This document shows positions 49,677-60,900 of a DNA stretch of 64,000 nucleotides, piece after piece. Origin of the DNA: Nyssa sinensis (lineage: Eukaryota; Streptophyta; Magnoliopsida; Cornales; Nyssaceae); NCBI GenBank assembly GCA_008638375.1, contig CM018032.1, positions 36,739,251 to 36,803,250 on the forward strand, read 5' to 3'. Both the position numbers and the translations under genes were made by a program. The notes below the pieces were generated by a model. It searched no databases and was not told the DNA's origin. It saw nothing but the letters and a program-made list of their open reading frames with translations. The number at the start of each line of letters is the position of its first letter. Position 1 is the first letter of the stretch.

Positions 49677-52450
49677 TTTAGTTTCTACAACTTGAACCTT
49701 TGGCCATCATGGCCAAGTTGCTGATCTCAGATCATCCATATTTTCTTCCAATTATATTTAATTCCAACCATTTCAATCATATCTAAGTATATTTTTAATT
49801 AAAATAACCTAAGTGTCTAATATTCTCTTGGGTTATTTAGCCTCACTTTGTGGTTTCACAGTATGTATTGTTCAGCGCAAATTTTTCACTCTCTCTTTTA
49901 AATTCATACTCTAATATTTATATAATATAGTATGAATTCGTAGAGGAAAAAAGATTTGGGAAAAAAAACTTTAGCTTAGTCATAGTTTCTAACTTTTAGT
50001 GCGGTTCTCTCGCTCTTCTTCACTTCTGGTTTTCCTTTCTATCTAACATGCTTCCAGTGCCATATATATGTATATACTTGAAGCTTTCTTTTTTCCTTCT
50101 ATCAGTTTCTATCTAGTCACTTTTTGTTTATTTGTCTTCTCTTCTAGTTCCAATTTATACTCAAATCATACCTCTTTTTAGGTCCATTTCAAAGCTTATT
50201 TCTAGCAGTATGTACATGACTTCATAGGTAGTTGTTCACTTCAACTAAGATAAATCCATGGTGGTGAGTTGTTGCTACCTTCTTTTCTAACCACAAAATA
50301 TGTTGCTCCTTAAATATACATGCATATACATTATCTTCACACATTGTCACATACAATTGTATGTGTCATATTCATGCTATTGTGTGGCTCCTTGTAATCA
50401 AGCTATAGAGACATCATTTTGTGAAGAAGCTACTTTTTTTAGAAGCTACTATCAGATTTCCTACCTATGGGTATTTTTGTAATTTTAGATTTTGCCCCCA
50501 AGGGCATTTCGATCATTTCACCCACTAAGGGCATTTCGATCATTTCATCTACTAACGCATTTTTTCATTTCACTCCCTAAGGGTGTTTCAGCCATTTTCC
50601 CCTTAAGGATATTTTAGTCATTTCACCCCATAAGGACTTTTCAGTCACTTTACACCCTTTGAGGGTATTTTGGTCATTTGGTACATTTTACACCTCAAAG
50701 GTATTTTAGTCATGTTGCACATTTTACACTCCAAGGGTATTTTGGTCATTCCACACATCTTTGACCTTTAATGGCATTTTGGTAATTTCTAGCATTTCCT
50801 TACCCTTTAGGAGTAATTCGGTAAATTCTAGAGATTTTGCACTCTCTAGGGGTATTTCTACAATTTTGATGTCGTTTTACCCTTTGGAAGGCATTTTGGC
50901 AATTTGATATAATCCTACCTATAGTAGGTCATTTTGGTTATTTAAGGGAATTTATGTAACCTCCATGCCATTTTACTTTATTGGGGGTAGTTTGGTCATT
51001 TTAGCCTTTAAAGACGATTTAGGCCTTAAGGGCAATTTGGACATTTCCATGCATGTCCTAAAATCCTCCACCAAATTAGGGGCAATTTGGTAATTTAGAA
51101 TGACAATTATTGCTTTTATTAATCCCTTGAAAATTTTCTTTCTTGTGCATTGGAACTTACCTTTATTATCCCTTGAAAATTGCCTTCCTTATGCACTAAG
51201 ACTTATTATTATCATTCTTAGGAGTTTCATTTATAACTCCTTAAAAATTGTCTTTCTTGCTCATTAAAACTTACCAATCTTGTTTATTTACACTCCAAGG
51301 CTTAATTTAAGTCTTCCATCTATGAGATTGATTGTGAGTTATTAGATTAAACCTCTATATTTTCCTATAAATAAAGTCATTTGGCCACCAAGAAGGGAAC
51401 CTGAAATCTAATACCTAGAGGGCTACTATAGTAGCTCTATCTCACTCTTTTTCTCTCTCTTTTTTATATTTCTTGGAGTTATGCCCTACACAAGCTAAAG
51501 CTCTACCCTATATAAGTCGAAATAGCGCACAAGTGATGACCCAAAATCAAAGAGTTCAAGTCGCAGTGTTGTCTCATTCATCACAAATAATCAGGTACGT
51601 TCCATTAACCTTACCTTCTTGCCCGGTTCATTCTATTTTATCACTCTTGATAAAAGCGAGTGAATTAGAGAACTATGTTAGCTTTGATTTCGTTATCTAA
51701 ATGGATACGTAGAAAGCCTTTAAGCCTAAGTCCAATCATCCATTCCCTTTTCCTATTTTCATTATTTTAGTTTCTCTTCACGTTCTCATTCCATACTTTC
51801 TTACCCGAGTCATCGTCTTTTATTCCCATTTGATAGAAGTGAGTGATGGGTGTTAGCTTATTACCTCACTTCTTTTTCTCATTAAGAGGAATGAGAGGCA
51901 ACCTGACGGCTTCTACCGCTATTGATAGAAGCAATCGAAAGATATTATTTAAGCTTTTTTTATTATTATTATGTCATTTATTTTGCTTTATTCATTCAAA
52001 TAGTTATTATTCTTTCCTTTATTTCTCTCTTTTTATTTATGTTGTGCAATAAAAGTCTTGCGGATGAACACCTGAGGCCAGTCCATTCAGACCAGGTAGG
52101 ATAGGTGCCTAACACCTTCCCATCTCATACCTTAGCTCCCGAACCTATGATTTTTCAATTTTGTAATAGATCAATTGGCATTATTTCATGACTCATGTCA
52201 AGAAGTTTTGAATGTAACTATGACCAAAGCAAGGTAAGTCTTGATTTATTTTTATTTTTTTTGCTATTTCCTTTTACATGTATTCTCTATAGGTTACAAT
52301 CGGGTTTGCCTGTTTATTTTCCCAAAACAACCTGACGACTACTCGTTTCTTTACATGTGCATAATTCAGGGTGTTCCCTCTCACTTTCGGGGAGGCGATA
52401 GCCTCGGTTTTCTGGCAATGGTGCTCACACAAGCTAGCACATATTGAGTA
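49677..52450 (+). repeat. Repeat-rich region, possible Tat/Ogre-type LTR sequence
   Basis: The block ggataggtgcctaacacctt (52099-52118) and the following cccatctcataccttagctcc, ccgaacc and tttcggggaggcgatagcc wording resemble a conserved block I know from LTRs of plant Ty3/gypsy Tat/Ogre elements. LTR ends could not be fixed. Short local duplications occur (gataaaagcgagtgaatta near 51650 against gatagaagtgagtgatggg near 51832). No gene is seen. Confidence 0.35.
50465..51075 (+). repeat. Degenerate minisatellite around ggtcattt
   Basis: A dozen or more copies of a unit like aagggtattttggtcatttcac occur, spaced about 25-60 bases apart. A second short repeat follows at 51115-51275 (ccttgaaaattgtctttcttg with gcattaaaacttacc, three copies of about 60-70 bp). 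Confidence 0.75.
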
Positions 52451-53619
52451 TTAAGTTTTATTATTATTATAAATGTTATGCATCCCCAATGTTTCAAAAT
52501 CACTATATCCTAACACATCACATTAGGGATACCTAGAATTACTCTTATTTTAATAAAAATGGTTCATTTCCTTTATTTAAACAGGAGTAATATTTGAATG
52601 TCAATGTCTTTGTGCTTGTTTGGTGCCCATGCACTCACATGGGGGTGGGACCCATCATGGGTACCACTAGTAAGTCCCCCATGTGAATGTATACGCACCA
52701 CACGGCCACAAAGACATGGGTCACGAATCATTGCTCTTTAAACAATTATCTAAACAAGAAGTGATGCTAAGTGCCATCACATGCGTCTAGTAGCATGAGA
52801 TTTCACACTAACTTTTTTCCCAAATGTTAGCTAATGTGAAAGCTAGAAAATTGATATCTCTAAGTCTTAGAAATTGATAATTTTTCCTGCTTTTCAAATT
52901 TAGGCCAATGTCTAACTCAGTTTTGACCTCCAAAATATTCGAATCATGAAATTTTCATTAAATATAAAGTTGACAAGCTCCGAATCTTCTATCTAAAGCC
53001 ATAAGAATCATGTCAAATTAATATCGGAGTGAAAATTTATGGTCAAAATACCGTGACTAACTCAGTTTTCACCTTCTAGTTCCCTTTTCTCTTTTTTTTT
53101 TTTAAAAACAAATTTATTAAAATTGTGACTTCTTACATAAAATTTTATTTACAAAATATATTAAATTTAGAATTTTTTTAACTAATTCAATTAGCCTTAA
53201 TAAATTTCTTATTTCTAAATCAATTTAATCATTAATGGTTAAATTTTGGGATATTACAGTAGTGATTGGACCTCTTGGTTAAACTACACACCCTTAAAAA
53301 AGAAAAGAGCAGTCAAAAAATGAATGATGATCACAAAAAACTCAAATGTTGAGACAAAATGAGTTACATTGGTCAGTGTGTTGGATAAATACAAAAAGTT
53401 ATAAATCTGTTGTCTACAAAACTGATCTATAAATATGACTCGAGTGTTGACTAAAATAATGAAGTTGCACTACAATGAAAAATTTGTAATAAAGAGCTTA
53501 AAAAGTCATGTATCACATTCATAATTAGTTGATGTGTTTTAAAATGAAAAAGTAAAGAGATGTGTAAAAAAGTGTTTGAAGGTGTTGTATAACATGTCTA
53601 ACATTTTGGTCCAGTTTAA
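52451..53619. other. Unassigned AT-rich spacer with a possible LTR start
   Basis: The minus strand from 53258 reads TGTAATATCCCAAAATTTAA, like the start of the long-LTR family. No LTR end could be matched to the left. Nothing else is recognisable. Confidence 0.3.
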
Positions 53620-55800
53620 ACTATCTTGGTCTGAGAATTTGTTGGAGATTTCCTTAAAGAATTTCTCGTTTTGTCTTGAAAAACTTGTAAGTGATCTTGT
53701 AAGCATGGTCCTAACCTATTGACACATTGATAGGGGCATACTTTAGCTTTGATCATCATTATTGGATTAGTACGAAAATAGATATATTTTTGTAGAGTTT
53801 CCTATTTGAATGTAATTGAGATTTTGATGTGCACTGTATTATGTTCACGATTATTTTTGTAGATATTATGGATAGTCAAATTATTATAGTAGTTTAGTGT
53901 TTTGCTTATTTAGATGGTCAAAATATGATAGCAGTATAATCCTTTGTTCACTGGACTATAGTTGATTGGTTTCTTTGATATCCAAGTGATGTCAAGAATA
54001 CATGGTTGGTCGTCGAAATTGAGGCAGTATTGGTTGTGGAGATCTTTGTATCGCCTTGACATAGCACCGTGTAGGTAAGATGATATGTTCACCAACTATG
54101 ATTGTATGGCAGTTCTATCATACATAAGTATTGTGTTCAACGTAGCTTTATTCCACATTGTTAACAAGCTTTAAAAGCTTGTGGGATATAAATGAAGGTG
54201 ATACCTTTCCCTTTTGTTAATGTCTTTTGAACTTAGGGTCCATAAAGATATAACTATGTAGACTCACCACAAGGCTAGAAGCTTAGGCTTGTCAATAGGT
54301 TGGTAGACCAATAGTGGTAATAGAAGAACCAAACACATTGGTATTATTTTTTATTACACATGTTTGAGATATAATTGCACAAAATGAGGTGGTCATAAGC
54401 CCACATTTAGTGATATTTTACATTCTATGTTAAATGATTGGGTTTATTTTGGATTTGATGTATTGAACATCTTGTAACATTATTTTATCATTATATGATT
54501 TTGTATTTATATTAAGATGATTGTTTGATGTTATGAGTATAAATGAAAGATGTCAATAGGCTTCGATTGGCTCTTTCACATAAGCAATCACCTTGGCGCT
54601 TGGATAGCGAGTAAAATAAGACATTGAATTCTTGCCTTGAGAGAGAATTCATCTTTATCATATATGTCACCTTGATAATGAGGGTCAAGATGAGATTTTT
54701 TTAAAGAATCGAACACGAAGGTTGACCACACACCTAATGTAGCCTAAATTAAGTCGAATGCGAATCTTTAGACAAGCGCTAGGAGAGCGACTGGGTTGGA
54801 GTGTTCAAGTTAGGCACTGATACAGTGATAAGGGGTGCTATGAAAACAACAAAAGGTGCTAGATAGCGACTGGACTAAGATTTGTACGACGTATATTCTT
54901 ATTTTTATGAGATTGAGATTGATATGCCCAATTGAGTGGGACCTTTATTGTAGCATACATTAAATATTGTATGTGTTGCTAATATGACCTTTAATAAAGA
55001 GAGTGACTGAATGTATTATGTTGTTGTGTTGTGACTCGTTGCCCAAGTGATCTGTCGATTTATGTGTTTATCGATATGATCATGAGTACAAAACAGATTC
55101 AAGCATCGCATTGAGATTAATTCTTGCGAGGGATAAAGGATGTTGAATTTGGTATAGCAGAATAATCTAGGGCATAAAATAGATCATTTGTTTATTTGTA
55201 ACGAGGCACTATGTTGGTGTGATGGTAGCTTGACATAGTAGTATCACCCCCAATATTTCTCATCCGATCGCACGATTCATTTCTTATATGTGGAAAGGTG
55301 ATGTAGAGAACTTAGTATTCACCTTATGTGGACGAATGTGAGATGTTGGATATTAGGCCAGGTTAGACCCGAGCCTATACTCAGTGGAACATCCATAAGA
55401 TGAGAGTAGAGAGTTGAGATAAGAGTGAGACTCCTATCAAGATAAGCTACAAGTTGAAGTTTGGATTCAACTACTTATCATATATATCTCCAAGTATGGT
55501 TACGTAGATTGTAAGATAGATAAACAACTCACTCCTGTAAAATCTCTTGTCTCTTACCTTCTTTCTCTCTAAGATTCTTGCTAAGGTTACCATCATGACA
55601 CCTAAGGACTTGGATTGTGGAAATGCATAGGAAACTCGGTCTTATAGCCGCCTTATTGACAAGAAAGATTTCTAAATCGACATTCGTAATTATGAAACTC
55701 GTAACAGAAGCATGATGGATCTTATGTAATTCTGCAAATTCGGATAACGGACTATGACTCGTATTTGACATAGGTATTTTGTATAAATATCTTACCAAAC
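53620..55800 (+). repeat. Repeat copy B, uninterrupted
   Basis: It is collinear with the four pieces of copy A and serves as their empty-site reference. Relative to A it lacks a few hundred bases around 55020-55040. No domain was found; the 106-residue frame at 55529-55849 (minus) is not conserved as a frame in copy A. Confidence 0.75.
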
Positions 55801-55849
55801 AAAGCAAAATAGATCGAGGAGAAAGATACCAATTAGATCGGTGGTGCAC

Positions 55850-56357
55850 TGTAGGTGGTGGTTTTGCGAGATGGAAGGGTGTGATGATTGGTGGTGGTTC
55901 ACACGATTAGCAACGTTGGCGACGATGGTGGCTATGGCGTTGGTGGTAATGACGCCTTTTGGTGCTGTTGTTGGTTTTTGTCGATGATGGTTGAAGTTGT
56001 GGAGGGTGGAATGTGTAGGACAATAGAGTGCAATAAGTTCCTCTCACGACAGTTAGAGAGAGAATTTGAAAGGAGTTGGGAGAGAGAGGGAGAGAGAGAG
56101 AGAGAGAAATATTGTTGCAATGGGATATTCACAAGAGTGAGATAAAGAGAAAAGAGAAAAATACAAAGAAAAAAGAGTTATTGAATTTGTGACTAAAAAA
56201 TATTATTAAAATATAATGATAAATTGGTAATGAGATTAATTTTGTTAACCTCGTTTGTCCGACAAGACAAATATGGAATAATATTATTTCAAAAATCTTA
56301 AGATAGTTATAAGCAATTGTAAAAAATCTTAATAAAAAAAGTAGATGTAATTATCTC
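55850..56357 (+). mobile_element. 3' part of a third MULE family member (M3)
   Basis: The text ttggcgacgatggtggctatggcgtt, a GA run (56083-56106), aatattattaaaatataatg and the end gatgtaattatctc follow the 3' end of M2 and M1. It is more diverged. The left end was not found. Confidence 0.6.
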
Positions 56358-57042
56358 AATTATTTATTAATATTAATAATTGATAACACCCATAATGGGA
56401 AGTTCAACTTAGAGGCCATTTGGATCAACGTCGGCGTGTCTGGGAAAAGATTCTGGCCAGGGGCGTTTGTGGCCCATTATGTCTGGCTGAGCATCACGGC
56501 TGGAAAATGTGCGGGAGAGGTCCGAAACGTCGGACAGAGCAGTGTCCGGGGGAGGAATCTAAATTGCTCGAACTAGTTTGCCACAAAAGTTCACTGAAAT
56601 TACCAAAAACCCAATCCATTTTAAAGTAAATTATTTTGTCTTTTGTGTGTTGACATCATTCATATCCAAGCTTTTTGTGCAGTGCTATTTATATAACGAC
56701 AGTAGGTTTGTATGTATGCATGCATGCATATAAATATATATTAATATACTATTCATATTATAATATATTTAATAATATAATATATAAATAATTGTATATA
56801 TTTTCTTTATTTCTATCATATATAAAATATATTTGTATATTTATTTATTAAAGTTAATAAATTTAATTTTATAATATATTACCAAATAACACCCAATACT
56901 CTTTAACAATAGAAATGATAAAATAGACTTTTATACTTTAAAATTACTTCTAAATAATTTTTATTAAGTAATCAATAAATTATTATTTTATTTAAACACT
57001 TAAAATTTATTTTTCAAAATTTTTCCTCTAAAATTTGTTCTT
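56358..57042. other. Spacer with a GC-rich island
   Basis: 56410-56580 is clearly richer in G and C than its surroundings and has an open frame (56420-56629, +, 69 residues) without a known domain. The rest is AT-rich with TA runs. No gene is called. Confidence 0.4.
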
Positions 57043-57590
57043 CATAAATCGGGTGTCAATTCGTGTTATCGTGTCGTATTTGGATCGTGTCAAGACATAC
57101 ATATTCGAAAATATATGTGAATCCTAATCCGACACTATTAATTAATCGTGTCAAGTTTTAAAACTTAAATCCAACCCATTTATTAAACAAGTTATACATG
57201 TCGACACACTTAACCCGTTTATTTTAAATTTTTTTATTTTTTAAATAAAAAATTTACCTATCTTTTAATATGTATAGATAATTTTCAAGTTTAGTAACTT
57301 TAGATATGTGCCAAATCAAAGTAGAAACCTCTTTTATAAATAAAAAATTTCAAAATCTTAATAAATATTTGATGTGAGACAAATTACTTTAACTCATAAT
57401 ATATTTTATAATTAAACGTGTTAAGTCGTGTTAAACGGGTTGACATTAGTAAAACCTAAATACGACTTGTTTATTAATCGTGTTATATGTGTCAACACGT
57501 TTATAACTTAAACCCATTTATGCTAAACTAAAACCCGTTAACTTCGTATTGTATACAAATCGTGTTGTCTTGTCGTGATAAAAATTAATA
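57043..57590. mobile_element. Degenerate hAT-type MITE-like sequence
   Basis: It is built of cgtgtc, gtgtcgta, aacgggttgac and acccgtta phrases, beginning gggtgtcaattcgtgttatc. I recognise this wording from a very common plant miniature element (ggtgtcaattcgggtt type). The far end is poorly kept and no target duplication was identified. Confidence 0.5.
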
Positions 57591-57818
57591 TTTCTATTGA
57601 TAAGTTAAAACTTATCCCAATTAGCTATTACATATTCATGGGAGGAATAGTGTTTTACAAATAAAACTTATAATCACAAATTAAAAATACAGAATTTCGT
57701 GATAAATTTAACTATTTATCTTGAGGATTGTGTGGTGAATGGGTTGGTTTGGGCCAGCCCGGCTCAACAATTTGAACCCGCAATGAATAAGGATAGGGCA
57801 TTAGTAGAAAACCTTATT

Positions 57819-57844
57819 GGCGCGAAAACTTCAGAGTTCCCGCC
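57819..57844. promoter_or_regulatory. Two E2F-like sites upstream of POLA1
   Basis: GGCGCGAAA (57819-57827) is the complement of TTTCGCGCC, a textbook E2F site. TTCCCGCC (57837-57844) is a second one 18 bp on. They lie 97-122 bp before the ATG. DNA polymerase alpha is a typical S-phase E2F target, so cell-cycle control is inferred. No strong TATA box is seen. Confidence 0.65.
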
Positions 57845-57940
57845 ATTTATAACATCCAAAACCATTTCTCACCTCTGTGAGATGCGAGAGTGAGATCTAG
57901 AGAGTGTGTGCTGTAGAGAGAGACAGAGAGAGAGGGTGAG

Positions 57941-60900
57941 ATGGCGTACGAACAGCCCATAGTAGCCGGAAGGCGGAGAAGCAGAGGAGCCAATGCGACG
58001 GCACGCGCTGATGCCCTAGAACGCCTAAAGACTATCCGCCGCGGTGGCCGCTCCGAAGTCGGCGGCTTCCGGATAAAAATGGAAGATCCAATATATGACA
58101 CGGTGGCCGAAGACGAATACGATGCGCTTGTCGCCAAGCGCCGTGAAGAAGTCCGAGGGTTCATCGTGGATGACAATGGTCTGGGCTATGGAGACGAAGG
58201 GCAGGAAGAGGATTGGTCCCAAGCAGGTCTCCCTCCGTCATCAGATGAATCAGACGGGGAATCAGAGAAACCCAAGAGGAAGAAGACGGAGAAGAAGGAC
58301 CCACAGCCAAAAAAGCCCTCTGCTCTATCCGCTGCGGCGGCTTTAATGGGTAAGCAACGACTCTCTAATATGTTCACTTCTTCTGTTTTCAAGAAGAATA
58401 GGGATGATAAGGCTAAGAATTTATCATCTGATAGCATCGTTGATGATGTTATCGCGGAATTCGCCCCCGATGAGGCTGATCGAGAGAGGCGTCGGAGGGG
58501 ACACACGAATTTATCATCGGGTGTAAAGAGTTTTGCACCAAGTAGTTCGATTACATCCATTAAGAGTGAGAAGCCACCTGTTGATGCTGCTAATTTTATT
58601 GTTAGGCCTGAAATTTATAGTGTTAATACTGATGGTGACTCTTTGGTTAATGTGCAAAAATGTGACATAATTGAGGAAAAGGACTCGCCTAAGGAATCCG
58701 AGAATGTGAAAGATTTGAGTTCTGAAATGGGTCAGAACCCAGTTGTCCAACTGCGTGATTCTTCAACTAAAGGAAGTGTGGCAGAGGAGAGCCTTCTGAA
58801 TAATAGTATTGAAGCGAACGCAGAGCCTGCGGTGAAGCAGGAAGAAGTTTACACTCTCAATGCTAAAATTAAAGAGGAAAGAGACCCTGCGTTGAGTGCA
58901 ACTGCTGGGTGGAAGGCAGTAAGGAGCGCAGAAAATGGGACTATTGGTTGTGATGGAGTGGAGGTGAATCCTCTTTTCAATTGTGAAGAAAAGCCGGATT
59001 TCATGGTGGACTCAGAGGGGTCATTGCCTTTCTATATACTTGATGCTCATGAGGAGTTTTATGGTGCTAATATGGGCAATCTCTATCTCTTTGGGAAGGT
59101 ATATTGGCAATTTAATCTTATGTATTTTCTTTTTCCCATTTAAATTGACACTTCTCGATGGATTCATATATCCATTGTACAATGGTTGAGACCTATACAG
59201 GTACAAAAATAGCCCCTTTAGAATTTAAGAATTTTTGTTGAAAATCATTGCCTATCACTGGTTTAATTGTATCCTTTGGGAGTTTCACTTTCTTTTGATT
59301 CTGTTCAGCTGCAATCCCCCTTCCTTTTAGGTAAGTTACTCTGGTATTCTTTCCACTTATATTCTTATAAGTGCAACTATGTACACTCAAAAGGTTAAAA
59401 TCTGGATACAACTAGTCTAAATTATTTATTCGGCAACAATATGCAGGGAAAGAGCCATAGAATTTTTTCCTTGAGGGTACCGAAGTGTGATTGTCAATGT
59501 GTGTGCACACATACATATAGTTAGATACGTGGTCAGAATGCACCTTGGTGCCTCACACAATTTCTTTTATTAAAAACATAGAATTGCTTTCACAAAATTC
59601 AAAAGAATAAAATTAATTGAATGACTAGTTATATAACATTGAAATGTAAAGGGAATTTAGCACCAAAATTAAAGACACCTTTAATATTATCAAAAACTCA
59701 TTCCCCCTTCCAAAAAATAATTTCTCTCTCTCTCTCTCTCTCTCTCTCACGGACATATATATAGATTAAGACTATTAAACATTCAATAAGAGCATTTTTC
59801 AATCATAAAAGGAATCAAACAAAATTGCTAATTATATAATTGTTATTAGTTGTTGTAATTGTTTTATAAAAAAATCAAGGTAGAAATCTAGATTACAGTA
59901 GTTGGGATAATATACTTAAAATTAGGAGAGATTTAAGTTAAGGTTTTAAAATTTGATAGACCAAAGAAGATTTCGTTTCCTAAACTGGTTTGGTTATGGA
60001 TCGTATAATACTAATGTTTTTAGAAATGTTTCCCATATTAAAAAGCATGACATTAGAAGTGCCGGGGTGGGGGGGGAACTTGTTTTGAAAAGAAATTATT
60101 ATAATGAACATATACTAATTACATAAGGAATGCTTGGTCTTAGAATGGCCTTGGCCTTTGCTAGCCTCCCTCTAAATCTATCCCTAGAAGTATGGGACCA
60201 TTACATTGTTTCTATCCTCCTGTGTCTATTTTATTTCTGTAGTTTGATGTTATGTATCTGTTCATATTAGAGTTAAATACAAGAGTTATTATGTGTGGGT
60301 ACAGTTAAGTTTTTGTACACATCTAGGAAAAACACATGAGAACTAGGTGTATAATGACTAGTCATGCCAATAATAGAGGTTTAATTTTTTTTATTTGTTT
60401 TAAATAACAGCAAGTCATTTTCCATATTCCTAATTTTGCAGGAGGTCATTGATCATGTCCTTTGGACTGCCAAATATGAAATCTATTCCTAGTATCTGGG
60501 GCTGCACAAATCCTTATTTGGCACACGGTCTTTTTAGTGCCATTTCTCACAATAAGTTCTCCTTTGGCATTTTAGGGTCATTTCTTACAATAAATGGCAG
60601 TCTGTCCTGCCCTCATCCTCTCCCTCATTCTTAGATCTAAGCTATTTATGGCCTTAATCACTTAGAAGTATGTTCTGTCCATGTTTAAGTGCAATTTATG
60701 TCAGATAAATAAAATGGTCACTTTTAGGTGTTTCCAGTGATCTTCCTTGGTTTTTGATTCCTAGTTTTACTGAAATAACATTCCATATGGAAATTATATT
60801 CCAAATGTTACATTATAAAGCTTATTTATGCTTATCCTAAAAATGATTATAAAGCATATTTTCATAGCTATAACTTCATGTCCTCCATGATATGGTTTCC

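Noticed and set aside
56420..56629. GC-rich 69-residue ORF as a host gene
   Set aside because: There is no domain, no splice sites and no similarity I recognise; GC content alone is not evidence.
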